Assembly (NCBI GenBank): GCA_011522905.1
Contig: WTIB01000088.1
Span: forward strand, 1-6,034
Length of the DNA stretch: 6,034 bases
Direction of reading: 5' to 3'
Source of the DNA: Crocinitomicaceae bacterium
Lineage (GTDB): Bacteria > Bacteroidota > Bacteroidia > Flavobacteriales_D > Crocinitomicaceae
Shown: piece by piece, positions 1 through 6,034 of the stretch
How the letters are laid out: every line of letters begins with the position of its first letter
How positions within the stretch are numbered: the stretch's first letter is position 1
Notes under the pieces: generated by a model
Told to the model about the DNA's origin: nothing
Databases searched by the model: none
What the model saw: only the letters and a program-made list of their open reading frames with translations
Translations under genes and position numbers: made by a program

Positions 1-45
1 TATACAATAATAAAGAAATCAAATGCATTCAATGATAAGAATTGC

Positions 46-768
46 ATGATGACACTAAAGTATACTTATAAAGAAGAAGAATTTGTTAAAGTAGATTCGG
101 CACTCATGAATTTTCAAGGCCCACTAAATCTATTGTACAATGGGACAGACGGTATAAATGGTAAAAACCAAAGAAACCGAGGTACGCCATTGCTTCTAAG
201 AGACGGAAAAGATGGTGAGCACGGCCCTGATGGAACGAATGGTGCTTCTGCAAATAATTATACGGCACACCTTTGGCGAGATAGCTCTTTTATTTACGTT
301 CATATTACTGAAGATGTATCCAACAATGTATATCGATATCAAATGACCAGTGGTAACAACATTCATTTTGATCTTTCTGGTGGAAATGGTGGTGACGGTG
401 GAAATGGTGGTGATGGTGGAAATGGAAAAGACGGTGAAATCAAAGGAGATAAAATTAAACGGCCAGGTGATGCCGGAAATGGTGGAAACGGTGGAAATGG
501 TGGAAATGGTGGAAACGGTGGAAATTTGAATGTCATTCTCCATTCCAATTGCTCGGATATACAAGCACAAATATCGTTCAAAGGCAAAGGAGGATTTGCA
601 GGAAAAGCTGGTACGGCTGGTGAAGCAGGAGAACCTGGAACACCCTTAAGCGGTCAACAGTCAGCTAGACAGGGATGGAATGGAAATCCCGGACAAGGTG
701 GTTACAAGGGATATGATGGAGATTATACCTTATCCATTCAAGATTTTACCATTGCAGATTTTGAATAA
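46..768 (+). CDS. Glycine-rich collagen-like / polyglycine-type repeat protein, function unknown, possibly 5'-truncated by the window edge
   Basis: I do not recognise a named gene. Counting from the ATG at 46, the layout is: residues 1-31, a charged leader; 33-67, a loose Gly-X-Y tract; 70-110, probable beta strands with no glycine repeat (FIYVHI, NIHFDL); 112-126, GGNGGD repeats; 127-143, a lysine/aspartate-rich spacer; 144-160, GGN triplets; 161-178, another strand region; 180-224, a second loose Gly-X-X tract; 225-240, a final strand (YTLSIQDF) and stop. Strand segments leading into glycine runs recur (HFDLSGG, ISFKGKGG), suggesting a modular repeat. Tracts with glycine at two of three positions suit polyglycine II packing better than a collagen triple helix, which wants proline; this is inference. 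No signal peptide or membrane helix is visible. The frame has no stop from base 1 to 45, so the real start may be upstream and the missing part could carry an export signal. Localisation is therefore unknown. The next gene, 104 bases downstream, gives no functional hint. Confidence 0.75.
   Translation: MMTLKYTYKEEEFVKVDSALMNFQGPLNLLYNGTDGINGKNQRNRGTPLLLRDGKDGEHGPDGTNGASANNYTAHLWRDSSFIYVHITEDVSNNVYRYQMTSGNNIHFDLSGGNGGDGGNGGDGGNGKDGEIKGDKIKRPGDAGNGGNGGNGGNGGNGGNLNVILHSNCSDIQAQISFKGKGGFAGKAGTAGEAGEPGTPLSGQQSARQGWNGNPGQGGYKGYDGDYTLSIQDFTIADFE
379..432 (+). repeat. 18-base coding tandem repeat, three copies (third diverged)
   Basis: Three consecutive 18-base units begin at 379, 397 and 415. The first two differ only in the last base (GAC versus GAT codon). 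The third changes in its second half, where glycine-glycine becomes glycine-lysine. The unit encodes Gly-Gly-Asn-Gly-Gly-Asp. Near identity at the base level, including synonymous positions, points to recent duplication or slippage rather than slow convergence on the amino-acid pattern. Confidence 0.85.
475..525 (+). repeat. 9-base coding tandem repeat, about 5.7 copies
   Basis: The unit is GGAAAYGGT, starting at 475, 484, 493, 502 and 511 with a partial sixth copy at 520-525. The only variation is AAT versus AAC for asparagine. It encodes Gly-Asn-Gly triplets (read as GGN). The array lies 42 bases after the 18-base repeat and shares its GGA-AAT-GGT core, so both probably grew from one ancestral unit. 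Copy number may vary between strains. Confidence 0.9.
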
Positions 769-814
769 TTTTAACATAATTGATTATATATAAGATAAGA
801 ATAATCATTTCTAA

Positions 815-835
815 AGTCAAGTTTTTTGTTTGACT
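815..835. repeat. Short inverted repeat in the gap before yifB
   Basis: Perfect 6-base arms AGTCAA (815-820) and TTGACT (830-835) flank a 9-base T-rich loop. The stem is short, AT-rich and has no T-run after it, so it is a poor intrinsic terminator. The right arm resembles a sigma-70 -35 box, with TATATC at 855-860 about 19 bases further on, only 12 bases before the yifB ATG. No match to the Bacteroidota TAnnTTTG -7 element was found in this gap. It could be an operator, a promoter fragment or chance. Confidence 0.3.
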
Positions 836-872
836 AATCGTCACTAACTTAAAGTATATCAATAATATATAC

Positions 873-2402
873 ATGTTAGTAAAAACCTATTCAAGCAACC
901 TATATGGAATTTCATCTACCAAAATTACGATTGAAGTAAATTTAGGAACGGGTATTAATTTTTATATGGTCGGGCTTCCCGATAATTCGGTGAGAGAAAG
1001 TCACCAAAGAATAAAATCCGCATTTAAAAATAATGGACTTAAGTTTCCGGGAAGAGAAATCACCATCAATATGGCCCCCGCCGATATCAAAAAGGAAGGG
1101 ACAGTATTTGATCTTCCTATTGCAATTGGAATATTAGCGGTAAGTAAACAATTAAATGATAAAAAGCTTAAGGATTATTTAATGATTGGAGAACTTTCAT
1201 TAGATGGATCGATTCAATTTTGTCAGGGAGTATTACCGAGAACTTTACAAGCCAAAAAAGATGGATTTAAAGGAATTATTGTCCCCAAAGCGAATTATCA
1301 TGAAGCTCGCCTTGTCGAAAATATACAGGTCATCCCGGCCTCAAATATCAAAGAGGTCATACATTTTCTCAACGATGGAAAGTTCACTAAAATAAAGTCC
1401 CACAAAATACCCATTGTTCGAAAAAAAACAACTCTTGATTTTAAAGATGTACAAGGACAGTTTCAGGTTAAAAGGGCCTTTGAAATCGCCGCTTCAGGTG
1501 GTCATAACTTAATCCTTGTAGGTCCTCCAGGAGCAGGGAAATCGATGATGGCCAAAAGAATGCCAGACATTCTTCCACCATTAAGCTTAGATGAAGCACT
1601 AGAAACTTCATCACTTTACAGCATATCTCAAAAAGTAAATTATGATGGTCATTTAATACAACAAAGGCCATTCAGAAAGCCACATCATAGCATCTCAGAT
1701 GTTGCATTAGTAGGTGGTGGTGGAACTCCAAAGCCAGGTGAAATTTCATTGGCTCATAATGGTGTTTTATTTCTAGATGAATTACCGGAATACAAAAGAA
1801 ATGCCCTTGAAGTTTTAAGACAACCTTTGGAGGATGAAGTGGTCACTATCTCAAGAGCCAATTTTTCTATAGAATACCCCGCTAATTTTATGCTTTTAGC
1901 AGCAATGAACCCCTGCCCTTGCGGTTATTTAAATCATCCTAAAAAAAGATGTTCATGTAGTAATTATCAGGTTCAAAGATATCTTTCTAAAGTATCAGGG
2001 CCTCTTTTAGATAGAATTGATATTCAAATTGAAGTGCCACCTGTATCTTTTTCAGAACTATCGAGTAATAAAAATCAGGAATCCAGTATTGATATAAGAG
2101 AACGAGTAAATGCCACTAGAGAAATACAGGATAAAAGATTTAAAAACAAGAAACTGAATAGAAATAATTCCACCATGAATAAATCAGAATTAAAGAGATT
2201 CTGTACACTTACAAAAGAATCTTCTGATCTCATTGAAATGGCTATGAATAAGCTCAGCTTATCTGCAAGAGCTTATGACAAAATTTTAAAGGTGGCTCGA
2301 ACAATTGCTGATATGGATTCAGAAGTCAATATACAACAGCACCACATTGCGGAGGCTATTCAATATCGGTCCTTAGATAAAATGAATCATTATTTAGCTT
2401 GA
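873..2402 (+). CDS. comM: YifB/ComM family Mg-chelatase-like AAA+ ATPase
   Basis: Full length at 509 residues, normal for the family. Residues 1-170 are the N-terminal Lon-C-like (ChlI) domain, including VGLPDN (33-38) and the APADIKKEGTVFDLPIA stretch near 68-84. The AAA+ core follows: Walker A GPPGAGKS (217-224), the family segment FRKPHHSISD (267-276), Walker B GVLFLDELPE (297-306) and DRIDIQIEVP (380-389) with a likely arginine finger or sensor. Two cysteine pairs, in NPCPCGY (C348, C350) and at C360/C362, are spaced like a metal site and are typical of this family. Residues 410-505 form the C-terminal Mg-chelatase domain. It lacks the partners needed for chlorophyll-type magnesium chelatase. 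In Vibrio cholerae ComM is a hexameric helicase that extends the heteroduplex during natural transformation; the same role here is inferred. The ATG at 873 is the first after an in-frame TGA at 831, and MLVKTYSSNLYGI matches the usual family N-terminus. The E. coli name is yifB. Confidence 0.95.
   Translation: MLVKTYSSNLYGISSTKITIEVNLGTGINFYMVGLPDNSVRESHQRIKSAFKNNGLKFPGREITINMAPADIKKEGTVFDLPIAIGILAVSKQLNDKKLKDYLMIGELSLDGSIQFCQGVLPRTLQAKKDGFKGIIVPKANYHEARLVENIQVIPASNIKEVIHFLNDGKFTKIKSHKIPIVRKKTTLDFKDVQGQFQVKRAFEIAASGGHNLILVGPPGAGKSMMAKRMPDILPPLSLDEALETSSLYSISQKVNYDGHLIQQRPFRKPHHSISDVALVGGGGTPKPGEISLAHNGVLFLDELPEYKRNALEVLRQPLEDEVVTISRANFSIEYPANFMLLAAMNPCPCGYLNHPKKRCSCSNYQVQRYLSKVSGPLLDRIDIQIEVPPVSFSELSSNKNQESSIDIRERVNATREIQDKRFKNKKLNRNNSTMNKSELKRFCTLTKESSDLIEMAMNKLSLSARAYDKILKVARTIADMDSEVNIQQHHIAEAIQYRSLDKMNHYLA
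2390..2402. other. Convergent 3' overlap of yifB and the ABC ATPase gene
   Basis: The yifB stop (TGA, 2400-2402) lies inside the last codons of the ATPase gene, whose own stop (TAA on the minus strand, 2392-2390) lies inside the end of yifB. Both frames are supported by full-length family matches, so the 13-base overlap is real. Transcripts from at least one side must extend into the opposite coding region, and I see no strong stem-loop with a T-run on either side of the junction. Confidence 0.85.
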
Positions 2403-3097
2403 TTTTCAAATTCTATTTCCACCTCATTGAAAGACTTTATTTGTTTCAGCAATAATGATTTGGACTGAATCAAATAAAATTTAAAATCAAATTTAAAAGC
2501 CAAGTCTAGGTCGTGCGTGGAGATAATGATTCCTTTATTATGCTCATTGGCCATTCTACCTAATAGCTCATATACCTTTCTTTTATTGGCATAATCTAGG
2601 TGAGAAGTTGGTTCATCCAGCAGAATATAATCCGTCTGTTGAACATAAGCCTTGGCAATTGCACAGAGCTGAAGCTCTCCTGAGCTCAATTCGTTGGTAT
2701 ACTTTTCGGATAAATGATGAATGCCGAACAAAGTTTTGGCATTTTCTACTTCAAGCAAATCTGATTCAGATGCTTTTCCAAACATATTTGTATAATTCGA
2801 TCTACCAAGAAATAAATACGAATCAACGCTCAGAAACGGTACCCCTTTAGGACTTGAGTTGACGTATGCAATATGTGAAGACAATTGCTTACTAGAATAT
2901 GAGGTGAGTGCTTTTTCATTTAAGGAAATGAGCCCTTTGACTGTCGAATTTAAACCTGCCAATGTGAGTAAAAAGGCAGATTTTCCTATCCCATTTTTCC
3001 CAGTAAGAACATTCACCTGTCCTTTTTCAAAAGAAATACTTTCAATTGAAAACAATTTCTTATCAAAACCAATGATTATGTCTTTCAGGTTAATCAT
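2390..3097 (-). CDS. ABC transporter ATPase of a FecE/BtuD-type metal-chelate importer
   Basis: The 235-residue protein is the cytoplasmic ATP-hydrolysing subunit for the permease encoded just upstream. Motifs in order: Walker A GKNGIGKS (33-40), signature LSSGELQ (137-143, in place of LSGGQ), Walker B YILLDEP (157-163), D-loop SHLD (165-168) and H-loop histidine in STHD (H195). The Q-loop is unusual: where IAYVPQ is expected the protein has IAYVNS, so the glutamine position is serine 81. All other catalytic residues are intact, so it is probably active. Its start overlaps the permease stop by 4 bases (ATGA). Its 3' end overlaps the end of yifB on the other strand by 13 bases. The substrate could be a ferric siderophore, heme or a corrinoid; the ATPase sequence does not decide this. 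Confidence 0.92.
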   Translation of the reverse strand: MINLKDIIIGFDKKLFSIESISFEKGQVNVLTGKNGIGKSAFLLTLAGLNSTVKGLISLNEKALTSYSSKQLSSHIAYVNSSPKGVPFLSVDSYLFLGRSNYTNMFGKASESDLLEVENAKTLFGIHHLSEKYTNELSSGELQLCAIAKAYVQQTDYILLDEPTSHLDYANKRKVYELLGRMANEHNKGIIISTHDLDLAFKFDFKFYLIQSKSLLLKQIKSFNEVEIEFENQAK

Positions 3098-4092
3098 CTA
3101 AGCTTGCTGATTAAAATATAAATAACAAAAGGTGCTCCAATTAAAGAAGTTAAAGCGTTAATTGGAATGATCAGTGTATCACTAAATAAAATGGTTACAA
3201 CATCACAGCCTAAGAGAAAAAAAGCACCAAATAAGAGATTTGCAACAAAAAGAAGCATATGGTCCTGTGTCTTGAATAGCATCCTTGTAAGATTAGGAAC
3301 AGCAAGCCCGACAAAAGCTATCGGACCACAAAAGGCCGTAATCAAACCTGTAAAAACAGCAGTAACAAATACGACCAGTATTCGCAATTTTTTTACATCG
3401 TACCCCATAAGTCGAACCTCTTCTTCTCCGAGAACAAGAATGTTTAATGGTTTAACGATAAAAATGGTTAAGAAGCAAGTAAAAATAAATACGATACAGA
3501 TGATTGGCAGCTGTTGTATGCTCACGCCATTTAATGAGCCCATTGACCATAAGGAAAAGGCTTTCAACGACTCAGCATGAGATCCAACTTCCAAAATGGT
3601 AATAATAGACGAGACAAAGCTCCCCAACATTACTCCAAATAGAAGTAAGCCAATTTGGTTTCGAAGAAATGAAGCGGTAAATAAAATAAACAAACCAAAA
3701 ATAAATGCGCCCACCAGTGCTGAACCAATTAGGCCCAACTCTGAATTGAATATCCCAATTCCAGAAAGCAGACCCAAGGCTACCATAAGACTAGATCCTG
3801 AATTTATTCCGAGTACATAAGGACCAGCTAATGGATTTTGAAACAAAGTTTGCATAAGCATTCCTGCTATTGATAAAGCAGCACCTGAAATTATTGCCAT
3901 AAGTATTCTCGGCAAGCGAATTTCACGAATAATTACTTGATTCACATCCTCGTCTGAATATTCTGTAAGGGCGAGATATAAATCCTGAAAATCAGTATCT
4001 ATATCTCCATAAAGCAAACCATAAAACGAAAGTAAAACAATGCCTATTAAGACAAAGAAGAATGACAAACCGTATGAATTTATGCTTTTCAT
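3094..4092 (-). CDS. FecCD/BtuC-family permease of a metal-chelate ABC importer
   Basis: The 332-residue integral inner-membrane protein forms, as a homodimer, the translocation channel. Family motifs are clear: REIRLPRILMAIISGAAL (57-74), QNPLAGPYVLG (85-95), the cytoplasmic coupling segment around GEEEVRLMGYDV (222-233), and FVGLAVPNLTRML (260-272). The C-terminus ends with TSLIGAPFVIYIL (315-327). Hydrophobic stretches near 8-28, 62-84, 92-112, 118-140, 146-168, 194-214, 236-256, 282-304 and 308-328 are consistent with the ten-helix fold, allowing for imprecise boundaries. The length is typical. The start overlaps the binding-protein stop by 4 bases (ATGA) and the end overlaps the ATPase start in the same way, so the three are probably translated together. 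No substrate-specific residues can be read with confidence. Confidence 0.94.
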   Translation of the reverse strand: MKSINSYGLSFFFVLIGIVLLSFYGLLYGDIDTDFQDLYLALTEYSDEDVNQVIIREIRLPRILMAIISGAALSIAGMLMQTLFQNPLAGPYVLGINSGSSLMVALGLLSGIGIFNSELGLIGSALVGAFIFGLFILFTASFLRNQIGLLLFGVMLGSFVSSIITILEVGSHAESLKAFSLWSMGSLNGVSIQQLPIICIVFIFTCFLTIFIVKPLNILVLGEEEVRLMGYDVKKLRILVVFVTAVFTGLITAFCGPIAFVGLAVPNLTRMLFKTQDHMLLFVANLLFGAFFLLGCDVVTILFSDTLIIPINALTSLIGAPFVIYILISKLR

Positions 4093-5171
4093 TCAACCTT
4101 CTTGTAAAAAACCAAATTTTCTATATTCATCTTGTCCATTTTTTTGAGTTCGGCTAAATCCGATAAAATCAAATCTGGACGACAGGCCGAAAGCTCCCAA
4201 TACTTATTGACATTGTGAGAATAACAATATACAGAACTATGATGTAAAGGCAGCAATAATTTGGATTTTGGATATGCATTTAGGATTTTTCCTTTGCTGT
4301 CAAATCCAGGATTTATCCATATGTCAATATCCTTGGCCATTCCCAATATTTTTTCAAAAGAAAAAGCAATACTCCCTGTTCCTTTTTGGTTGTCAAAAAG
4401 ATATGTTAATCCAGCATCCCTGAATAATTTCGCATGATAGCTCTCCCCTGCAGGCGCATACCAATAGTCTCCTGTCATATTTCCGGATAAAATTTTAATG
4501 GTGTTTGAGGTATCCATTTCACTTTTGATTCGCTCATAATTATTGCAGATTTCCTCAAATTTGCGTTTGGATTCATCTACCTTACCGGTAAGGTATCCAA
4601 AAAGTAATATCCATTCAGCTCTACCTAGTGGATGTATTTCTCTCCAATCATAGTTAGGAATGGTTTGAATGTCCAATTTGTTCAACAATTCCTGATTAGG
4701 AAACTCATTAGAAAAACCACTATAAATAACAATTTGGGCCTTTGATTTGATAATTCGCTCAGCTGACGTCCTTTGTTCTTCACCTAATTCAATCGGTTTT
4801 TGACTTTTTAACCGAGAATTAAAAACATATCTTAAATCTGCAAGCGCAACAATTCGATCAACCAAATTTAATTCCGCCAGCATACCAATATGAGTACTGG
4901 ATAAAACGGCCATTCGGTCCACAGGTTTTGTAATGTCACATTCCTGATTGGAGCCACTCTTAAATTTAAAATTGGGTATACTTAATCGTCTTATTTCATC
5001 GGGATTATCAGGGTTTATGATTTCAATACGAACCACATCTTTTGATTCTGAAATCCTGAGCCACTTACTGTACTTGCAAAGATTTTTAGAATCGCTTATT
5101 TGGGTTTGATCCGCATTGCCTCCGCATGAAAAGATGAAAAAAACAAAAACAATATAAATGAGACGTCTCAT
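4089..5171 (-). CDS. Lipoprotein substrate-binding protein of the metal-chelate ABC importer (FecB/BtuF-like)
   Basis: The 360-residue protein starts with MRR, a hydrophobic stretch and a lipobox IFSC, with C16 as the likely lipidated cysteine, so it should be a membrane-anchored periplasmic protein. The residues after C16 (GGNADQ) lack the acidic run that Bacteroidota use to send lipoproteins to the cell surface, which fits an inner-membrane-facing role. Residues 32-82 form the extension before the core that I associate with Bacteroidota members of this family. The binding core starts at VDRMAVLSSTHIGML (84-98). Later marks are RAEWILLFGYL (184-194), the helical backbone region near 195-222, YWYAPAGESYHAKLF (236-250), FSFEKIL (270-276) and RPDLILSDL (331-339). 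It probably binds an iron or cobalt chelate; the ligand is unknown. No TonB-dependent receptor is present nearby. The ATG directly follows the panB stop. An AAGGAG-like stretch within the end of panB is about 30 bases upstream, too far to be its ribosome site. Confidence 0.9.
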   Translation of the reverse strand: MRRLIYIVFVFFIFSCGGNADQTQISDSKNLCKYSKWLRISESKDVVRIEIINPDNPDEIRRLSIPNFKFKSGSNQECDITKPVDRMAVLSSTHIGMLAELNLVDRIVALADLRYVFNSRLKSQKPIELGEEQRTSAERIIKSKAQIVIYSGFSNEFPNQELLNKLDIQTIPNYDWREIHPLGRAEWILLFGYLTGKVDESKRKFEEICNNYERIKSEMDTSNTIKILSGNMTGDYWYAPAGESYHAKLFRDAGLTYLFDNQKGTGSIAFSFEKILGMAKDIDIWINPGFDSKGKILNAYPKSKLLLPLHHSSVYCYSHNVNKYWELSACRPDLILSDLAELKKMDKMNIENLVFYKKVE

Positions 5172-5987
5172 TTAGTATTTTTCATTTTCATTCGGGAAGT
5201 CTCCTTTCCTTACATCTTCAATATACGACTGAAATGAATTGAGCATTTGCTCATGTAAATTATTGTACTTTCTCAAAAACCTTGGATTAAATTCATTATT
5301 AATCCCTAGCATGTCATGAACGACTAAAACCTGTCCGTCAACTCCTGCACCTGCTCCAATTCCTATAACTGGTATGGTTAACATTTTCGCAACCTTTTCG
5401 GCAAGTTCTGCTGGAATTTTTTCTAATACAATCGCAAAGCATCCTGCCTCCTCTAATGCTTTCGCATCGGCAATCAAACGATTGGCCTCCTCTTCTTCTT
5501 TAGCTCTTACGACATAAGTACCAAACTTATAAATCGATTGTGGCGTTAATCCTAAATGCCCCATAACTGGGATTCCCGCCGTTAAAATTCTTTGGGTGGA
5601 TTCTAGAATTTCTTGTCCGCCCTCCATTTTAATCGCGTGTCCTCCCGATTCTTTCATGATTCGGATGGCACTAGAAAGAGCCTCTAAAGAATTTCCTTGA
5701 TAAGAACCAAAGGGCATATCTACGACAACTAGCGAACGATTTACTGCACGCACAACAGATGAAGCGTGATAAATCATCTGATCTAAAGTTATTGGCAGGG
5801 TTGTTTCGTGTCCCGCCATTACATTAGAGGCTGAATCCCCAACCAAAATAACATCAATACCTGCCTCATCAATAATTCGGGCCATTGAGAAATCGTATCC
5901 AGTTAGCATAGATATCTTTTCTCCCTCACTCTTCATTTCTTGTAAAGTATGAGTGGTTACTTTTTTTACATTTTGATGTACAGACAT
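5172..5987 (-). CDS. panB: 3-methyl-2-oxobutanoate hydroxymethyltransferase (ketopantoate hydroxymethyltransferase)
   Basis: PanB transfers a hydroxymethyl group from 5,10-methylenetetrahydrofolate to 3-methyl-2-oxobutanoate, giving 2-dehydropantoate, the first committed step of pantothenate and CoA synthesis (EC 2.1.2.11). The 271 residues are normal length for this cytoplasmic TIM-barrel enzyme. Family motifs are MLTGYDF (27-33), ILVGDSASNVMAGHETTLPI (47-66), VVVDMPFGSYQ (87-97), IKMEGG (119-124), GHLGLTPQS (143-151), VLEKIP (187-192) and IPVIGIGAGAGVDGQVLV (205-222). By comparison with E. coli PanB, metal-binding residues should be D51, D90 and E122, with E189 as catalytic base; all are present. 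The start at 5987 gives a usual short N-terminus before the barrel. It is the first complete gene of a tight four-gene run: its TAA is immediately followed by the ATG of the binding protein. No other pantothenate gene is in the window. Confidence 0.97.
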   Translation of the reverse strand: MSVHQNVKKVTTHTLQEMKSEGEKISMLTGYDFSMARIIDEAGIDVILVGDSASNVMAGHETTLPITLDQMIYHASSVVRAVNRSLVVVDMPFGSYQGNSLEALSSAIRIMKESGGHAIKMEGGQEILESTQRILTAGIPVMGHLGLTPQSIYKFGTYVVRAKEEEEANRLIADAKALEEAGCFAIVLEKIPAELAEKVAKMLTIPVIGIGAGAGVDGQVLVVHDMLGINNEFNPRFLRKYNNLHEQMLNSFQSYIEDVRKGDFPNENEKY

Positions 5988-5997
5988 AATAATTTAT

Positions 5998-6034
5998 TTA
6001 ATTTTTTTGAGCCAAATATTGCCCTACATTATCC
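5998..6034 (-). CDS. Possible 3' end of an upstream gene (partial)
   Basis: On the minus strand one frame is open from the window edge for eleven codons, reading DNVGQYLAQKN, and stops with TAA at 6000-5998. That is 10 bases before the panB ATG, a spacing in keeping with the compact operon downstream. Eleven open codons happen often by chance in AT-rich DNA, and the protein cannot be identified. The alternative is that this stretch is the panB leader and promoter. Confidence 0.25.
   Translation of the reverse strand, partial: DNVGQYLAQKN
6013..6020 (-). promoter_or_regulatory. Weak candidate Bacteroidota -7 element upstream of panB
   Basis: The minus strand reads AATATTTG here, matching five of the six fixed positions of the Bacteroidota -7 consensus TAnnTTTG. 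It ends 25 bases before the panB ATG, which would leave a short leader. The matching -33 element would fall outside the window, so it cannot be tested. It is mutually awkward with the possible upstream gene end that covers the same bases. Confidence 0.2.

Noticed and set aside
196..587. Two minus-strand open frames opposite the glycine-rich gene, one rich in FPP repeats, the other in IST repeats
   Set aside because: They are reverse-strand readings of the GGA-AAT-GGT repeats, which cannot form stops in those frames. Outside the repeats they resemble nothing known, and they lie wholly inside a better-supported gene.
815..835. Inverted repeat as an intrinsic terminator for the glycine-rich gene
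   Set aside because: The stem is only 6 base pairs with two G/C pairs per arm, the loop is T-rich, and no T-run follows on either strand.
2608..3101. Plus-strand open frames opposite the ABC ATPase
   Set aside because: They lie antisense to an ATPase with all its major motifs, and their translations show no recognisable family pattern.
3167..3820. Plus-strand open frames opposite the permease, rich in lysine, threonine and proline
   Set aside because: They are mirror readings of a hydrophobic membrane protein, with no family signal of their own.
5179..5209. AAGGAG-like stretch on the minus strand as the ribosome site for the binding-protein gene
   Set aside because: It sits about 30 bases before the ATG and inside panB codons; ribosome sites lie within about 5-12 bases. 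The abutting stop and start make translational coupling more likely.
1..6034. CRISPR array, insertion sequence, tRNA or riboswitch
   Set aside because: No spaced direct repeats, transposase motifs, terminal inverted repeats, cloverleaf or cobalamin-riboswitch B12-box sequence was seen. The only tandem repeats are in-frame coding repeats. The panB leader is cut off, so a riboswitch further upstream cannot be excluded.

Overview
The window most likely comes from a chromosome of a Bacteroidota bacterium, plausibly a marine or environmental member of the Cytophagales. The clues are AT-rich DNA, few clear Shine-Dalgarno sites, a YifB/ComM ATPase, and a FecBCD-like uptake system whose binding protein has the N-terminal extension I associate with Bacteroidota. 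This placement is inferred from protein style, not from a marker gene.

Left part, plus strand. A glycine-rich, collagen-like or polyglycine-type protein of unknown function (46-768) has a reading frame that stays open to the left edge, so its true start may lie outside the window. A 104-base AT-rich gap follows, then a complete yifB/comM gene (873-2402), an AAA+ ATPase of the Mg-chelatase-like family. In naturally transformable bacteria this protein is a branch-migration helicase.

Right part, minus strand. Four genes lie head to tail and appear to form one operon, read from right to left: panB (5987-5172, ketopantoate hydroxymethyltransferase), a lipoprotein substrate-binding protein (5171-4089), a FecCD/BtuC-type permease (4092-3094) and an ABC ATPase (3097-2390). 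The panB stop directly abuts the next start, and the other two junctions are 4-base ATGA overlaps, so translation of all four is probably coupled. The three ABC genes form a complete importer for a metal chelate (siderophore, heme or corrinoid; the substrate cannot be read from the sequence). A possible 3' end of a further upstream gene lies 10 bases before panB.

The operon runs convergently into yifB and the two coding regions overlap by 13 bases at their 3' ends, leaving no room for an intergenic terminator. No RNA genes, CRISPR arrays, insertion sequences or attachment sites were seen. Most of the window is ordinary housekeeping and transport. The less ordinary items are the glycine-rich repeat protein, the joining of a vitamin-biosynthesis gene to a chelate importer, and an ABC ATPase lacking the usual Q-loop glutamine.
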